This document shows positions 11,378-20,690 of a stretch of DNA of 64,000 nt, piece by piece. Location: the NCBI RefSeq assembly GCF_003667825.1, contig NZ_CP033043.1, positions 2,399,501 to 2,463,500 on the forward strand, written 5' to 3'. The translations under genes and the position numbers were made by a program. The stretch's first letter is position 1. Each line of letters begins with the position of its first letter. The notes under the pieces were generated by a model, which was not told the origin of the DNA, searched no databases, and saw only the letters and a program-made list of their open reading frames with translations. Source of the DNA: Metabacillus litoralis (GTDB lineage Bacteria > Bacillota > Bacilli > Bacillales > Bacillaceae).

Positions 11378-11770
11378 TTATATCTGTAAATTTTGTTTAA
11401 TTTTAGAAAGAACACCATTAACAAACTTGCTAGAATGATCATCCCCAAACGCTTTTGCAAGTTCCACTGCTTCATCAATTGTCACATTAGCAGGAACATC
11501 TTGTTCATATTTTAGCTCATAGGCAGCCATACGAAGAATGGTTTTATCTATGTTTGCCAAGCGATCAATTGTCCAGTTTACTAGATGCGGACTTATTAGC
11601 TCATCAAGCTCTTTTTCATGCTCAATTGTTCCGAAAACAAGTTGATTCATAAATTCATTAGAACGTTCTTCATCTAAAGCATGTTCTATTGCTTCATTGG
11701 GATCTGTATTACTTACATTCACTTGAAAAAGCGCTTGAAGGGCCTTTTCTCTTGCTGTTCTTCGTTTCAT
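11378..11770 (-). CDS. nusB: Transcription antitermination protein NusB
   Basis: RNA-binding partner of NusE (ribosomal protein S10) in rRNA antitermination. 130 residues, all helical, starting with the family pattern RRTAREKALQALFQ and containing VTIDEAVELAKAFG and the KFVNGVL end. Followed after 27 bases by folD. Confidence 0.96.
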   Translation of the reverse strand: MKRRTAREKALQALFQVNVSNTDPNEAIEHALDEERSNEFMNQLVFGTIEHEKELDELISPHLVNWTIDRLANIDKTILRMAAYELKYEQDVPANVTIDEAVELAKAFGDDHSSKFVNGVLSKIKQNLQI

Positions 11771-12139
11771 CCTTTACTTGCTCCTTTAATGTTAAAAAAT
11801 GTCGAATGTCATAATGTGATCATAACATATCTCACAAACATATTCATTCAGAAATCACCTGTTTTTTAGGAATACCCGAATGAAAAGGCTTTTTTTATAA
11901 AAAACATTCGTTGTTTTAAATTTGATGTTTCCTTTTCCATTACTGTTTAAAACTATAATCTATTCAATTAGGTAAAAGCATTCAGGTTGATTGAATATTG
12001 CTCTATTATCAATATAACCAGTCATAAAGATTCTATAATCACCTGATACGGTTTCATGTAAGAAATACCTGACTCAAACCAGTTATTTGTCTATACAAAC
12101 ATCCAGTCAACCCTACCATCTTATCATACAAAAAAAGAA
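11771..12139. other. Intergenic stretch between nusB and yqhY, no gene seen
   Basis: AT-rich, short open frames only, no hairpin with a T run apart from the yqhY terminator at its end. It should hold the nusB promoter but I see no convincing match. Confidence 0.5.
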
Positions 12140-12160
12140 ACCAAAGGAAGATCCTTTGGC
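12130..12160 (-). terminator. Rho-independent terminator of the accBC-yqhY operon
   Basis: CCAAAGGA and TCCTTTGG (12141-12148 and 12152-12159) form a perfect 8-bp stem, followed on the minus strand by TTTCTTTTTTTG. Confidence 0.85.
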
Positions 12161-12197
12161 TCACAGACACATATATCTTTAATAGAAGTATGAAATG

Positions 12198-12608
12198 TTA
12201 CATTTCTTGATCTACTTCTACCTCATTTGTTTTTGTCTCAAATTGGACACCAACAACGTGAATATTGACTTCATTCACCTCTAAAGCTGTCATATTTAAC
12301 AACGCTTGGCGGATATTGTCTTGAATTTTTTGAGCAACAGTTGGAATAGAAACTCCGAAGATCATGACACAGTAAACTTCGATAATAATTCCTTCTTCAG
12401 TTAAATCAACTTTTACACCTTTTCCGTGATTTTTCTTTCCAAGTCTCTCAACAACACCTGCAGCAAAATTACCACGCATTGATGCTACTCCTTCAATTTC
12501 TGAAGCCGCAATACCTGCAATGACTTCAATTACCTCAGGAGCAATCTCGACCTTACCTAAACCGTTGTTTTCAGGATTCATCTCTAAAACATTATTAGTA
12601 TCTTTCAA
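12198..12608 (-). CDS. yqhY: Asp23/Gls24 family protein YqhY
   Basis: Cytoplasmic Asp23-domain protein encoded right behind accBC. 136 residues, with the family segments GKVEIAPEVIEVIAGIAASEIEGV and IHVVGVQFETK. In B. subtilis loss of yqhY is tolerated only with compensating changes in acetyl-CoA carboxylase, so a role in controlling that enzyme is known; the mechanism is not evident from sequence. 22 bases after accC. Confidence 0.93.
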   Translation of the reverse strand: MKDTNNVLEMNPENNGLGKVEIAPEVIEVIAGIAASEIEGVASMRGNFAAGVVERLGKKNHGKGVKVDLTEEGIIIEVYCVMIFGVSIPTVAQKIQDNIRQALLNMTALEVNEVNIHVVGVQFETKTNEVEVDQEM

Positions 12609-12630
12609 GAATCAGCACCTCCGTGTAATT

Positions 12631-13983
12631 TTATGACTCCATAACCTTATGCAATTCTAAGAATTTCGTATTAAAATCTCCACTTACAAACTTTTCATGC
12701 TCAAGCAGTCTCAAATGGAATGGAATGGTTGTCGATATTCCCTCAATTACAAATTCACTCAAAGCACGCTTCATTCGAGAAATTGCTTCTTCTCTAGTTG
12801 CACCGTAAGTAATAAGTTTCGCAATCATTGAATCATAATACGGTGGAATAGAGTAACCAGGGTACACCGCTGAGTCCACTCTAACACCCAAACCACCCGG
12901 CGGCAAGTACATCTGAATCTTACCAGGTGACGGCATGAAGTTCTTTTCAGGATTTTCTGCGTTAATACGACATTCAATTGACCACCCATTAAACGTAACT
13001 TCATCTTGTGTAACTGATAATTTTTCACCAGAAGCAACTTTAATTTGTTCTTTTATTAAGTCAATTCCTGTTACCATTTCTGTTACTGGGTGCTCCACCT
13101 GAATACGCGTATTCATTTCCATAAAGTAAAACTTCTTGTTCACATGATCAAAAATAAACTCGACTGTTCCTGCACCAGTATAAGCAACAGCTTCTGCCGC
13201 TTTTACGGCTGCATCACCCATTTCTGCTCGAATTTCTTCAGTTAGCGCAGGAGATGGTGTTTCTTCAATTAATTTCTGAAGTCTTCTTTGGATTGAGCAA
13301 TCACGCTCTCCTAAGTGGATTGTATTGCCATGGCTATCTGCTAACACCTGGATTTCAACATGGCGGAAATCTTCAATGTACTTTTCGATATATACACCTG
13401 GATTCCCGAATGCTGTAGCAGCTTCTTGTTGGGTAATTTCGATTCCTTTTACTAAAGCTTGCTCATCTTTTGCAACACGAATCCCTTTTCCGCCACCGCC
13501 AGCTGTCGCTTTAATTATAACAGGATATCCCATTTCATTTGCTAGTTTTTTGGCATCATCAATGCTTTCAATAATACCTCTTGAACCTGGAACAATCGGA
13601 ACTCCAGCCTCACGCATTGTCTCACGCGCAACATCTTTTGTTCCCATTTTCGAGATTGCTTCTGCACTTGGTCCGATAAAAGTGATGTTTACTTCTTTAC
13701 AGAGCTCTGCAAAATCAGCATTTTCAGCTAAGAATCCATATCCAGGATGAATAGCATCACTTTCAGTAAGCTTTGCTACACTAATAATATTTGTAAAGTT
13801 TAAGTAGCTGTCCTTTGAAGCAGTTGGTCCGATACAATATGCTTCATCAGCAAGCTGTACATGCAAAGCTTCACGGTCTGCTTCGGAAAATACAGCTACG
13901 GTTTCAATCTCAAGCTCTTTGCATGCACGAATAATTCGAACAGCTATTTCTCCTCGATTTGCAATTAGTATTTTCTTAATCAT
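12631..13983 (-). CDS. accC: Biotin carboxylase subunit of acetyl-CoA carboxylase
   Basis: ATP-dependent carboxylation of biotin on AccB, committed step of fatty acid synthesis. 450 residues: N-terminal pre-ATP-grasp domain ([15 protein letters not shown]), ATP-grasp with the glycine loop GGGGKGIR, the catalytic [14 protein letters not shown] motif and a C-terminal domain. 12 bases after accB. Confidence 0.97.
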   Translation of the reverse strand: MIKKILIANRGEIAVRIIRACKELEIETVAVFSEADREALHVQLADEAYCIGPTASKDSYLNFTNIISVAKLTESDAIHPGYGFLAENADFAELCKEVNITFIGPSAEAISKMGTKDVARETMREAGVPIVPGSRGIIESIDDAKKLANEMGYPVIIKATAGGGGKGIRVAKDEQALVKGIEITQQEAATAFGNPGVYIEKYIEDFRHVEIQVLADSHGNTIHLGERDCSIQRRLQKLIEETPSPALTEEIRAEMGDAAVKAAEAVAYTGAGTVEFIFDHVNKKFYFMEMNTRIQVEHPVTEMVTGIDLIKEQIKVASGEKLSVTQDEVTFNGWSIECRINAENPEKNFMPSPGKIQMYLPPGGLGVRVDSAVYPGYSIPPYYDSMIAKLITYGATREEAISRMKRALSEFVIEGISTTIPFHLRLLEHEKFVSGDFNTKFLELHKVMES

Positions 13984-13995
13984 ATTATATGCTCC

Positions 13996-14493
13996 TTATT
14001 CAGGCTTAACTAAGAATAAAGGTTGACCATATTCAACTAGTTGTCCATTCTCTGCTAGTATTTCGACGATCTCACCCTTTACTTCAGCTTCGATTTCATT
14101 AAAGAGTTTCATCGCTTCTACAATACATACAACAGTGTCATTCGTCACCTTTGAACCAACTGATACATAATTTCCTGCTTCAGGAGAAGAAGCTGCATAG
14201 AATGTTCCTACCATTGGAGAAGTGATCTTATGTAAGTTTGATGTGTCAGCTTTAGTCTCTTCTGTTTTTGGTGCAGAAGCCTCTTGAACAGGCTGTTGAG
14301 TTGGGACAGGTTGTGGTTGTGTAGACACTGCTTCCACTGGTGGAGCGGCTACTACATTTCTTACAACTGTTTCAACTTCCTGTGATTGCTTTTTCATTTT
14401 TATTTTGGAACCATCTTGTTCAAATGTAAATTCATTAATAGAAGATTGATCAATTAATTTAATCATTTCTCTTATTTCTTGTATTTTTAGCAT
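13996..14493 (-). CDS. accB: Biotin carboxyl carrier protein
   Basis: Carries biotin between AccC and the carboxyltransferase. 165 residues from the ATG at 14493: a helical N-terminus, a Pro/Gln/Thr-rich linker, and the biotinyl domain with the acceptor Lys in [10 protein letters not shown]. This start is preferred because AAAGGGG lies about 7 bases upstream and the protein then begins [15 protein letters not shown] as in relatives. Confidence 0.96.
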   Translation of the reverse strand: MLKIQEIREMIKLIDQSSINEFTFEQDGSKIKMKKQSQEVETVVRNVVAAPPVEAVSTQPQPVPTQQPVQEASAPKTEETKADTSNLHKITSPMVGTFYAASSPEAGNYVSVGSKVTNDTVVCIVEAMKLFNEIEAEVKGEIVEILAENGQLVEYGQPLFLVKPE

Positions 14494-14710
14494 GCTTAGG
14501 CACCCCTTTAATTCATTGATCATGCGTAGTACATGATCTGCTAATTTATAATCTAGTACTAAAACTTAGTCCCATAATACCATCTTACAGTACATGTGAG
14601 AAGAAATTCAACAATAATTCTACCCATTTCTTTTCGTTTCTACCGGTAATAAGTAGATTTATTTTAGTATTGTGCTATATTTAATCGTTTCTAAAAACAG
14701 AATAAGATGG

Positions 14711-14752
14711 TAAAAAGGTTAGCCCTATCATTTTAGGGCTAACCTTTTTGGT
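14711..14752 (-). terminator. Terminator of the spoIIIA operon
   Basis: Near-perfect 15-16 bp stem (AAAAAGGTTAGCCCTA at 14712-14727 with its complement at 14734-14749). A and T tails on both sides make it potentially bidirectional. It lies behind spoIIIAH. Confidence 0.9.
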
Positions 14753-14764
14753 TATTTTTAAAAA

Positions 14765-15427
14765 TTATTTATCTCTTACTGGTTGGAAGGTAACAATAAC
14801 ATCTTCCATGTTTTCCATTTCATCTCTTACTAGTAGCATGATTTCATTTGCAGCTGTTTTACTATGCTCTTCTGCTTTAATCGTAATTTTCACATCATTT
14901 CCTTCAGCACGTACTAGCGCATCGTCAAAGCCTTTTGATTTGATTAAAGTTTCTAAAAGCATTTCTTTACGCGCTGCATCATTTAAAGCTTCCATCTCGT
15001 CATAAGCATCACTTTTTTCTTCCGCTGACGCGTCATTGCTAGCTACAATAGCTTGCAATTGCTCTTTCATTTCATTACGTTGATCATCTAATTGCAAACG
15101 TAATTCTGTGAATAACTCATCACTAGAAACACTAGAGATTACTGTTCCATCTTCTAACTCTTCTGTTTGAACATCAGCTTCTTCTCCTGCTTCTGTGCCT
15201 TCGCCTTCAGTTGCTTCACCCTCAGTATTTTCACCTTCAGTTCCTTCTTCTGCAGGTTGCTCTTCGGCAGCTTCTTCAGCTGTTGCATTTTCACTAACTT
15301 CTTGATCTTCTCCTGTCATTACGATATTACTTGTTCCACCTTCAGGAGATGTTACATAATAAACTGATAATACCACCACTAAACTTAACATTGTTAATAA
15401 CCAAACCGTTTGTTTTTTCAACATCAT
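14765..15427 (-). CDS. spoIIIAH: SpoIIIAH, mother-cell component of the feeding tube
   Basis: Mother-cell membrane protein whose extracellular domain binds forespore SpoIIQ across the engulfed space. 220 residues: one N-terminal membrane segment (about 6-24), a low-complexity Glu/Gly/Thr/Ala linker (about 40-95), and the C-terminal ring-building domain ending VIVTFQPVRDK. Last gene of the eight-gene spoIIIA operon. Two adjacent ATG codons exist; the first has AGGAGG 8 bases upstream. Confidence 0.95.
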   Translation of the reverse strand: MMLKKQTVWLLTMLSLVVVLSVYYVTSPEGGTSNIVMTGEDQEVSENATAEEAAEEQPAEEGTEGENTEGEATEGEGTEAGEEADVQTEELEDGTVISSVSSDELFTELRLQLDDQRNEMKEQLQAIVASNDASAEEKSDAYDEMEALNDAARKEMLLETLIKSKGFDDALVRAEGNDVKITIKAEEHSKTAANEIMLLVRDEMENMEDVIVTFQPVRDK

Positions 15428-16087
15428 CTATTCATCCTCCTTCATTTTTTTCGATGCTACAGCTACTCGATGACTAGGTACTCCTAACACCCGTGTAACT
15501 GACTCTACTATTGTTTTTTTTATATGAATGTTGTCAGCACCCTCGGCAACAATTAGAACCCCACGAATTTCCGGCTTTTGTGTTTGAACAATAATTGGAG
15601 TCTCTTTTTCACCATCCTGGATGATGACAACTTGTTCATCTATTGATTGATCTTCCACTTCTCGTTTCCCACCTTCACGATCCGTTTCTGTTGTTGTTTG
15701 GCTTTGGGAAACGCTGTTTTTTTCAATTATTTTCTTTGCTGTTGAATCAACATTTACAACAACATGTACATTTCCTACACCTGAGACTGTTTCAAGCACT
15801 TCTTTTAATTGGTTTTCGTATTCAGCCTCATAATCAGAGATGGAGCCAGTCGTATCACCCTTTGCCTGCTTAAACACTTCTGTACTTTCAGCTTCCTCAG
15901 TACTAGATGTGACCGGTAGTGCATTTTGTACTGAATCCTCACTACCTGTAAAAAGATTACTAAACAGCATGAATGCTACGCCTAGCACGAATACGAGAAT
16001 AAAATAATGATATTTTGATGGTTTTTTAGAATCTGATTGACCAAGCATTGACTTTAGCTTATCAATGAAGCTTTCTTTATTACTCAT
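15428..16087 (-). CDS. spoIIIAG: SpoIIIAG, ring-forming secretion-like protein
   Basis: Single-pass membrane protein (hydrophobic 27-44) with an extracellular ring-building domain related to type III secretion ring proteins; forms the channel ring between mother cell and forespore. 219 residues. Family segments VLETVSGVGNVHVVVNVDS and RGVLIVAEGADN are clear. Abuts spoIIIAH directly and overlaps spoIIIAF by eight bases. Confidence 0.95.
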   Translation of the reverse strand: MSNKESFIDKLKSMLGQSDSKKPSKYHYFILVFVLGVAFMLFSNLFTGSEDSVQNALPVTSSTEEAESTEVFKQAKGDTTGSISDYEAEYENQLKEVLETVSGVGNVHVVVNVDSTAKKIIEKNSVSQSQTTTETDREGGKREVEDQSIDEQVVIIQDGEKETPIIVQTQKPEIRGVLIVAEGADNIHIKKTIVESVTRVLGVPSHRVAVASKKMKEDE

Positions 16088-16730
16088 TTAATGACTCCTC
16101 CCCCCTTTCCAAGTCAATTGAGATTTTTTCTTCTTCAACTTCCCAAATTTCAGCCAATGATGCTACCATTTTTGATAGTTGATTTTCATCAACTAGTTCT
16201 TCTTTTACTAATTCACTTGTAGTATCTATGGATACAGGCTGAACAACTTCAACCGCCCCATCCTCTGCCGCTTCTTTTGCTACATTTGGTTTTAATATGA
16301 CCTGAATATGTTGCAAGTCTTTTTGAGAATTGATTTCTTCTACTTGTTTGTTTTCGGAAAGGTGGATCGTATCAATCATGACATCATAACTTTGCACCAG
16401 CTCCTCTTCTGCCATCGTTTTCATTTGGACAGCCATTTGTTTTAAAATATATGCACGTTGTGAGGCTTGTATTTCTTTTTTCTGAAATTCTATTAAATTT
16501 TTTCCATTTTCACCTTCTGAAGAAGCTTGCAATCTAAATTCACTCAAAACCTCATTCATATCAGCAGAAAATATTTTAAAGATTGGGTTAATAATGACAA
16601 TGATTAGCAATAAACTGATGACCATCTTTGCATATTTCTGCATAGATGAATTTGGTAGAAGCAAGTCAATGACAACAGCCAGTAAAATAAACACGATAAT
16701 ATTGGTAATCCATTCTGTTAAAAATGACAT
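16080..16730 (-). CDS. spoIIIAF: SpoIIIAF
   Basis: Component of the SpoIIIA-SpoIIQ channel. 216 residues: two membrane helices at the N-terminus (about 10-28 and 34-52) and a C-terminal extracellular ring-building-like domain. Position between AE and AG identifies it with confidence. Overlaps AG by eight bases. Confidence 0.93.
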   Translation of the reverse strand: MSFLTEWITNIIVFILLAVVIDLLLPNSSMQKYAKMVISLLLIIVIINPIFKIFSADMNEVLSEFRLQASSEGENGKNLIEFQKKEIQASQRAYILKQMAVQMKTMAEEELVQSYDVMIDTIHLSENKQVEEINSQKDLQHIQVILKPNVAKEAAEDGAVEVVQPVSIDTTSELVKEELVDENQLSKMVASLAEIWEVEEEKISIDLERGEESLNE

Positions 16731-16744
16731 CCTAGATTCCTCCT

Positions 16745-17950
16745 TTATCGCATCATCATCGTCAGATTTCCTGCTGCAATGATCACCGTTAAGCTCAAGA
16801 AAAACATAAGAGAAACGATTGCCAATGCTGCAAAGATATAAATAACACTTTTACTAATAATATCTAAACAGGTAATAACCGGGCCTCCGCCAAGCGGCTG
16901 AAGGATAGATGCAGCAAATTTATAAATAAAGGCTAGAGATAATACTTTAATCGCTGGAAATGCGGCAATAACTAAGAGAATCGCTACCCCGATTACACCC
17001 ACTGTATTCTTTAATAAAACTGAAGCACTGATTACTGTATCAGTTGCATCAGTAAACATCCGACCTAGTACTGGTATAAAGTTTCCAGTAATAAACTTTG
17101 CTGTACGAATGGTGATTCCATCTGACACAGCTGCAGATGCCCCTTGGACGGATATCACCCCAAGAAAAATGGTTAGAAATGAAGCAAGTAAACCGATGCT
17201 TATATTTCTTAGCAGTCCCGCTAGCTGAGTTACTTTATATTGATCTGTTAACGTACTAACAATACTTAATAAAGCCGATAAGAACAGAAGCGGTAAGACT
17301 ACATTTTGGATTAATAATCCGCTAGTGTTCATTAAAAAAATAATTACTGGATGGAAAAATGCCGCTGAAATGATTCCCCCTGATGAAGCCATTAAGGCTA
17401 ATAACAACGGTATAAGAGCTAAAATAAAATTTGTCATTGACTCGATCGCATTGGTTGTATATTCAATCGCAACATGAAAACTGTTCAGTGCAATAATAAT
17501 TAACACCATGTATACCAATGCGTATGCCACTTTACTTACTGTACTTTGATTAAAAGCATTTTGTAGTAATTGAAGCAGCATACTAAAAATGGTTAATAAT
17601 ATTAATGTGCCTAGCAGCTTTCCATTAGCAATTAATTCATGAAACAAAAACTTGAGAAATGCCTTCATCCATTCTTGAAAGGAAAGCTCTTTTTCCCCAC
17701 TTAAAAATTGAAGTAAGCTCCCTTTCTGACTTTCTGGTAGAAACCCCCCGTATTCCGTCATCACCGCATCCCAATAGGATTTAATGTCGGTGACATCAAG
17801 TTTCTCAACCTGTTCATTTACAAATGTTTCTGTGTTCAATTCCATTCCCGGATCTTCGGTTTCCTGAGGTGCTGTCGTGGAGGCTTGTACACTTATTGGG
17901 ATCGCAAGAAAAATAGAAAGAAAGAGTAAGATATTAAGAAATGCTCTCAT
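16745..17950 (-). CDS. spoIIIAE: SpoIIIAE, polytopic channel component
   Basis: Multi-pass protein of the mother-cell membrane complex. 401 residues: N-terminal signal peptide (about 1-23), an external segment of about 75 residues, then roughly seven hydrophobic helices. Distant resemblance to transport permeases is known for the family. 14 bases before spoIIIAF; a gap of 134 bases separates it from spoIIIAD. Confidence 0.94.
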   Translation of the reverse strand: MRAFLNILLFLSIFLAIPISVQASTTAPQETEDPGMELNTETFVNEQVEKLDVTDIKSYWDAVMTEYGGFLPESQKGSLLQFLSGEKELSFQEWMKAFLKFLFHELIANGKLLGTLILLTIFSMLLQLLQNAFNQSTVSKVAYALVYMVLIIIALNSFHVAIEYTTNAIESMTNFILALIPLLLALMASSGGIISAAFFHPVIIFLMNTSGLLIQNVVLPLLFLSALLSIVSTLTDQYKVTQLAGLLRNISIGLLASFLTIFLGVISVQGASAAVSDGITIRTAKFITGNFIPVLGRMFTDATDTVISASVLLKNTVGVIGVAILLVIAAFPAIKVLSLAFIYKFAASILQPLGGGPVITCLDIISKSVIYIFAALAIVSLMFFLSLTVIIAAGNLTMMMR

Positions 17951-18084
17951 TCATACACCTCCACTAAAACATGTCAAATAGAGTATTAATTGTTGTGATT
18001 TACTAGTTGATTCTTGATTGTTTCCTACTGCCTGAGAGGTCAGAGATGAGTGATTCGGGCGCTTTAGCCCTGTAACAGGTAAAA

Positions 18085-18477
18085 TTAAGTTCCAGGTATC
18101 ATCCCAAGGACTGTTTCAATAATGACCGTTAAAATTGGAATCGCCATTGTTAATATGAGAATCTTCCCTCCCAATTCAATCTTAGAAGCGATGGCACCTT
18201 GTCCAGCATCTTTCGTAATCTGTGCACCAAATTCTGCGATATAAGCAATTCCAATGATTTTTAAAATAGTTTCCACATAAATGAGATTCACATTTGCGTT
18301 AAATGCAATTCGTTCTACCATCCGAACGATTTCATACACCTGATCTATCAAAAACAGAAAAATAACACAGCCGACAAACACAACAAGCATAAAAGCGAAG
18401 GTCGGCTTTTGTTCTTTTACGATCAGTGCAAGAAAGGTTGCAATTAGCCCTAGTCCTACGATTTGAATAATTTCGAT
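18085..18477 (-). CDS. spoIIIAD: SpoIIIAD, with a non-standard start codon
   Basis: Small integral membrane component of the SpoIIIA complex, about 130 residues with four hydrophobic stretches and the conserved ITKDAGQGAIASKIE segment. The family start (relatives begin with M, two or three residues, then IVQIVGLGLIA) is matched here by TIEIIQIVGLGLIATFL, but the codons at and before that point are GCC ACT ATC; there is no ATG, GTG or TTG until an internal ATG at 18390, which would remove about 28 conserved residues. A G-rich ribosome site (18486-18491) suits initiation at ATC 18477. I place the start there tentatively. Confidence 0.85.
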   Translation of the reverse strand: MEIIQIVGLGLIATFLALIVKEQKPTFAFMLVVFVGCVIFLFLIDQVYEIVRMVERIAFNANVNLIYVETILKIIGIAYIAEFGAQITKDAGQGAIASKIELGGKILILTMAIPILTVIIETVLGMIPGT

Positions 18478-18491
18478 AGTGGCCGCCCCCC

Positions 18492-18698
18492 TTACCCTTG
18501 GAAAAGAAAGACAGATTTTATCTTCTTGAATAGATCATCTACTATAGATGCAACCATGAATAAGATATAAATAAAGCCAATGAGTGTAACCCATTGTGCG
18601 TATTCTTTTTTTCCCATTTGATCTAAAATTGTGTGGAGAAATGCAACGACGATTCCTATCCCGGCAATTTGAAAGATCGTGTTAATATCTACACCCAC
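18492..18698 (-). CDS. spoIIIAC: SpoIIIAC
   Basis: 68-residue membrane protein with two hydrophobic helices, related to SpoIIIAD in its VGLG/AGIGI start. Part of the SpoIIIA channel complex. Typical length. 24 bases after spoIIIAB. Confidence 0.94.
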   Translation of the reverse strand: MGVDINTIFQIAGIGIVVAFLHTILDQMGKKEYAQWVTLIGFIYILFMVASIVDDLFKKIKSVFLFQG

Positions 18699-18721
18699 CT
18701 AAAGACGACTCCCTTCCACTT

Positions 18722-19237
18722 CTACATCAATAAAATGACTAATAATAACCCTGATAATACACCCAAGCTTTTCACCATTTTTTCATAGCGATTTTGACGG
18801 TCAATTGCATCTGCTTCTTCCCTTTCTAAATGAGAGAGCGCTAACTTTATATGCTTCTGCTGTGAAACACGATCATGCTGTCCTAAAGTTTCCCCAAATT
18901 GCTTTAGGACTTCGTACTCTCCTTGCTTAAACGCTGTAAAACGCCAAATTTCTTGAAGACTCTCCTCCCAAGCCCCTTTGACACTTGTATGACCCTTAAC
19001 CAGCTTTTTAGCAAACTGTTCAAAAAACCATGATAACGGCTTAGGCAGCTGCTTTGAGATATTTTGGGACGCAACAATAAGAGAGGTATGGCCGTACATA
19101 ATTTCTGCCTCCAGTGATTGTAATGCAACCTTAAGCTGCCTTAGTTGCCGCGTCCTTTGACTCAAGTGCTTTGCCGCTTCAAAACCCACCCAGGTTGTTG
19201 CAATGACAATGAGGATCGCACCTACCCATTTGATCAT
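18722..19237 (-). CDS. spoIIIAB: SpoIIIAB
   Basis: 171-residue membrane-anchored protein, helical at both ends (hydrophobic 4-18 and 156-171) with a cytoplasmic helical domain resembling type IV pilus/GspF-like assembly proteins. Overlaps spoIIIAA by four bases. Confidence 0.94.
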   Translation of the reverse strand: MIKWVGAILIVIATTWVGFEAAKHLSQRTRQLRQLKVALQSLEAEIMYGHTSLIVASQNISKQLPKPLSWFFEQFAKKLVKGHTSVKGAWEESLQEIWRFTAFKQGEYEVLKQFGETLGQHDRVSQQKHIKLALSHLEREEADAIDRQNRYEKMVKSLGVLSGLLLVILLM

Positions 19238-20154
19238 TTATGTAACACTTCCTTTTTTAGTAAGTGTTGACCATGATTGTTTACTATTTGTTGAACCGTT
19301 CCTGGGCCATCCCTTCTAGTTAACTCTACATAACGATCAAAGACGTTGGCTTCAAATAACGCTTTTAAGCTTGGCCGATTCAACAACTCACTTGCACGGT
19401 ATCCATGTACCGTTACAAATAATTGAACTCCCGCATGAACAGCCTCCATTACAGCTTCTGCATCCTCTAACGTACCAATTTCATCAACAACTAACACATC
19501 AGGACTCATCGACCTGATCATCATCATCATTCCTTCAGCCTTTGGACAAGCATCAAGAACATCCACACGTTCACCTAATTGATGCTGTGGAACACCCTTT
19601 ACACACCCGGCAATTTCCGATCTTTCATCAACAATTCCTACTTTTTTGGATTCAATTTGTTGATATCCACTACTAATTAAGCGAGCAAAATCTCTTAATA
19701 GAGTCGTTTTTCCTGTTTGAGGAGGGCCAATAATTAATGTGTTCAACCATTTTTGTTGATAAAGATAGGGAAGATATTTCTCAGCGATACCTATCTTTTC
19801 TTTTGCGATTCGGATATTAAACGAAGTTACATCACGAATGGCTTTGACTCGTCCATTTTCTGTAATGACTCGTCCTGATAAACCAACACGATGTCCCCCT
19901 CGGACGGTAATATAACCCTTTTTTAATTCATCCTCTAATGTGTAAATGGAGTAATGACTAAGCTCATTTAATAGATTGATTGAATCCTCATAGGTTGTGT
20001 TATAAGAAAGAAAGACAGGCTTTCCAGCAATAATCACTTCAACTCTTTTCATAACACGTATTCGGATTTCTTCTATTCGAGACAGACTTGCAGGGTGAAG
20101 CTTCACAAGTTCTTTACTAATCGATTCCGGAAGCATTTCTATCATTTCCTTCAT
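19234..20154 (-). CDS. spoIIIAA: SpoIIIAA, secretion-type ATPase
   Basis: AAA+/VirB11-like cytoplasmic ATPase thought to power the SpoIIIA channel. 306 residues. Walker A IIGPPQTGKTTLLRD, Walker B VLVVDEIGT, and an arginine-rich GGHRVGLSGRVI segment. ATG at 20154 is chosen because AGGAGGA lies just upstream and the protein then begins MKEMIEMLPESI as in relatives; the frame is open up to 20214. First gene of the operon. Confidence 0.95.
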   Translation of the reverse strand: MKEMIEMLPESISKELVKLHPASLSRIEEIRIRVMKRVEVIIAGKPVFLSYNTTYEDSINLLNELSHYSIYTLEDELKKGYITVRGGHRVGLSGRVITENGRVKAIRDVTSFNIRIAKEKIGIAEKYLPYLYQQKWLNTLIIGPPQTGKTTLLRDFARLISSGYQQIESKKVGIVDERSEIAGCVKGVPQHQLGERVDVLDACPKAEGMMMMIRSMSPDVLVVDEIGTLEDAEAVMEAVHAGVQLFVTVHGYRASELLNRPSLKALFEANVFDRYVELTRRDGPGTVQQIVNNHGQHLLKKEVLHK

Positions 20155-20187
20155 ACCGCTTCCTCCTATTAACCTATTCGTTACTCT

Positions 20188-20217
20188 AATGTATGCAGGC
20201 TTGACCATAATCATTAC
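20188..20217 (-). promoter_or_regulatory. Candidate sigma-E promoter of the spoIIIA operon
   Basis: On the minus strand CATACATT (20188-20195) is a full match to the sigma-E -10 consensus; the -35 about 14 bases upstream, GTAATGAT (20210-20217), is a poor match. In B. subtilis spoIIIA is transcribed by sigma-E in the mother cell, which fits. Confidence 0.5.
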
Positions 20218-20252
20218 TTATTTACATAATGTTTTGTAGGAAGTAGACACGT

Positions 20253-20534
20253 TCACTTATAGATTCCAAATAAGATAAAGAACACCCCAAGACCAATAAA
20301 TAATAATTTGGCATAAGATAATTGATCAGCAATGTGAAAGATTCCAATCGTCATTGTTACAATAAAAATGACTGGACCTACAATTGCTAACAAAGAATTG
20401 ATCGTAACAGCCTTCTTTACATCATTAAAGAGAAGCATTAATATCGCAGCTGTAAGTTCAATTGAAGCAGATAAAAACCTCAGTCCAGCCATTGTCATAA
20501 CAGTAGAATCAATGTGAGAGAATAATCGTTTCAT
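20253..20534 (-). CDS. yqhV: YqhV, small membrane protein
   Basis: 93 residues with three hydrophobic helices (about 13-36, 41-63, 70-90), matching B. subtilis YqhV in size and place upstream of spoIIIA. The family (DUF2619) has no known function. It could be cotranscribed with spoIIIA or end before the sigma-E promoter. Confidence 0.88.
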   Translation of the reverse strand: MKRLFSHIDSTVMTMAGLRFLSASIELTAAILMLLFNDVKKAVTINSLLAIVGPVIFIVTMTIGIFHIADQLSYAKLLFIGLGVFFILFGIYK

Positions 20535-20591
20535 GTTGTCCTCCTAAAACACAGTTTGTACAACATATGCTGCAAAGAGAAAAATTAGACA

Positions 20592-20630
20592 GAAAAAAAT
20601 CGGGCGGTGCCAGTGCACCACCCGATTTTC
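20592..20630 (-). terminator. Second of two terminators behind efp
   Basis: Stem ATCGGG(T)GGTGC with GCACC(G)CCCGAT around a short loop, followed on the minus strand by seven T. Confidence 0.85.
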
Positions 20631-20639
20631 TTTGTTTCA

Positions 20640-20674
20640 CAAAAAAAGAGATGCATACTCTGCACCTCTTTTCC
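20640..20674 (-). terminator. First terminator behind efp
   Basis: AAAAGAGGTGCA and TGCATCTCTTTT form a 12-bp stem with one wobble pair, followed by T residues, 17 bases after the efp stop. Confidence 0.85.
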
Positions 20675-20690
20675 CTACTATTAACTTAAA

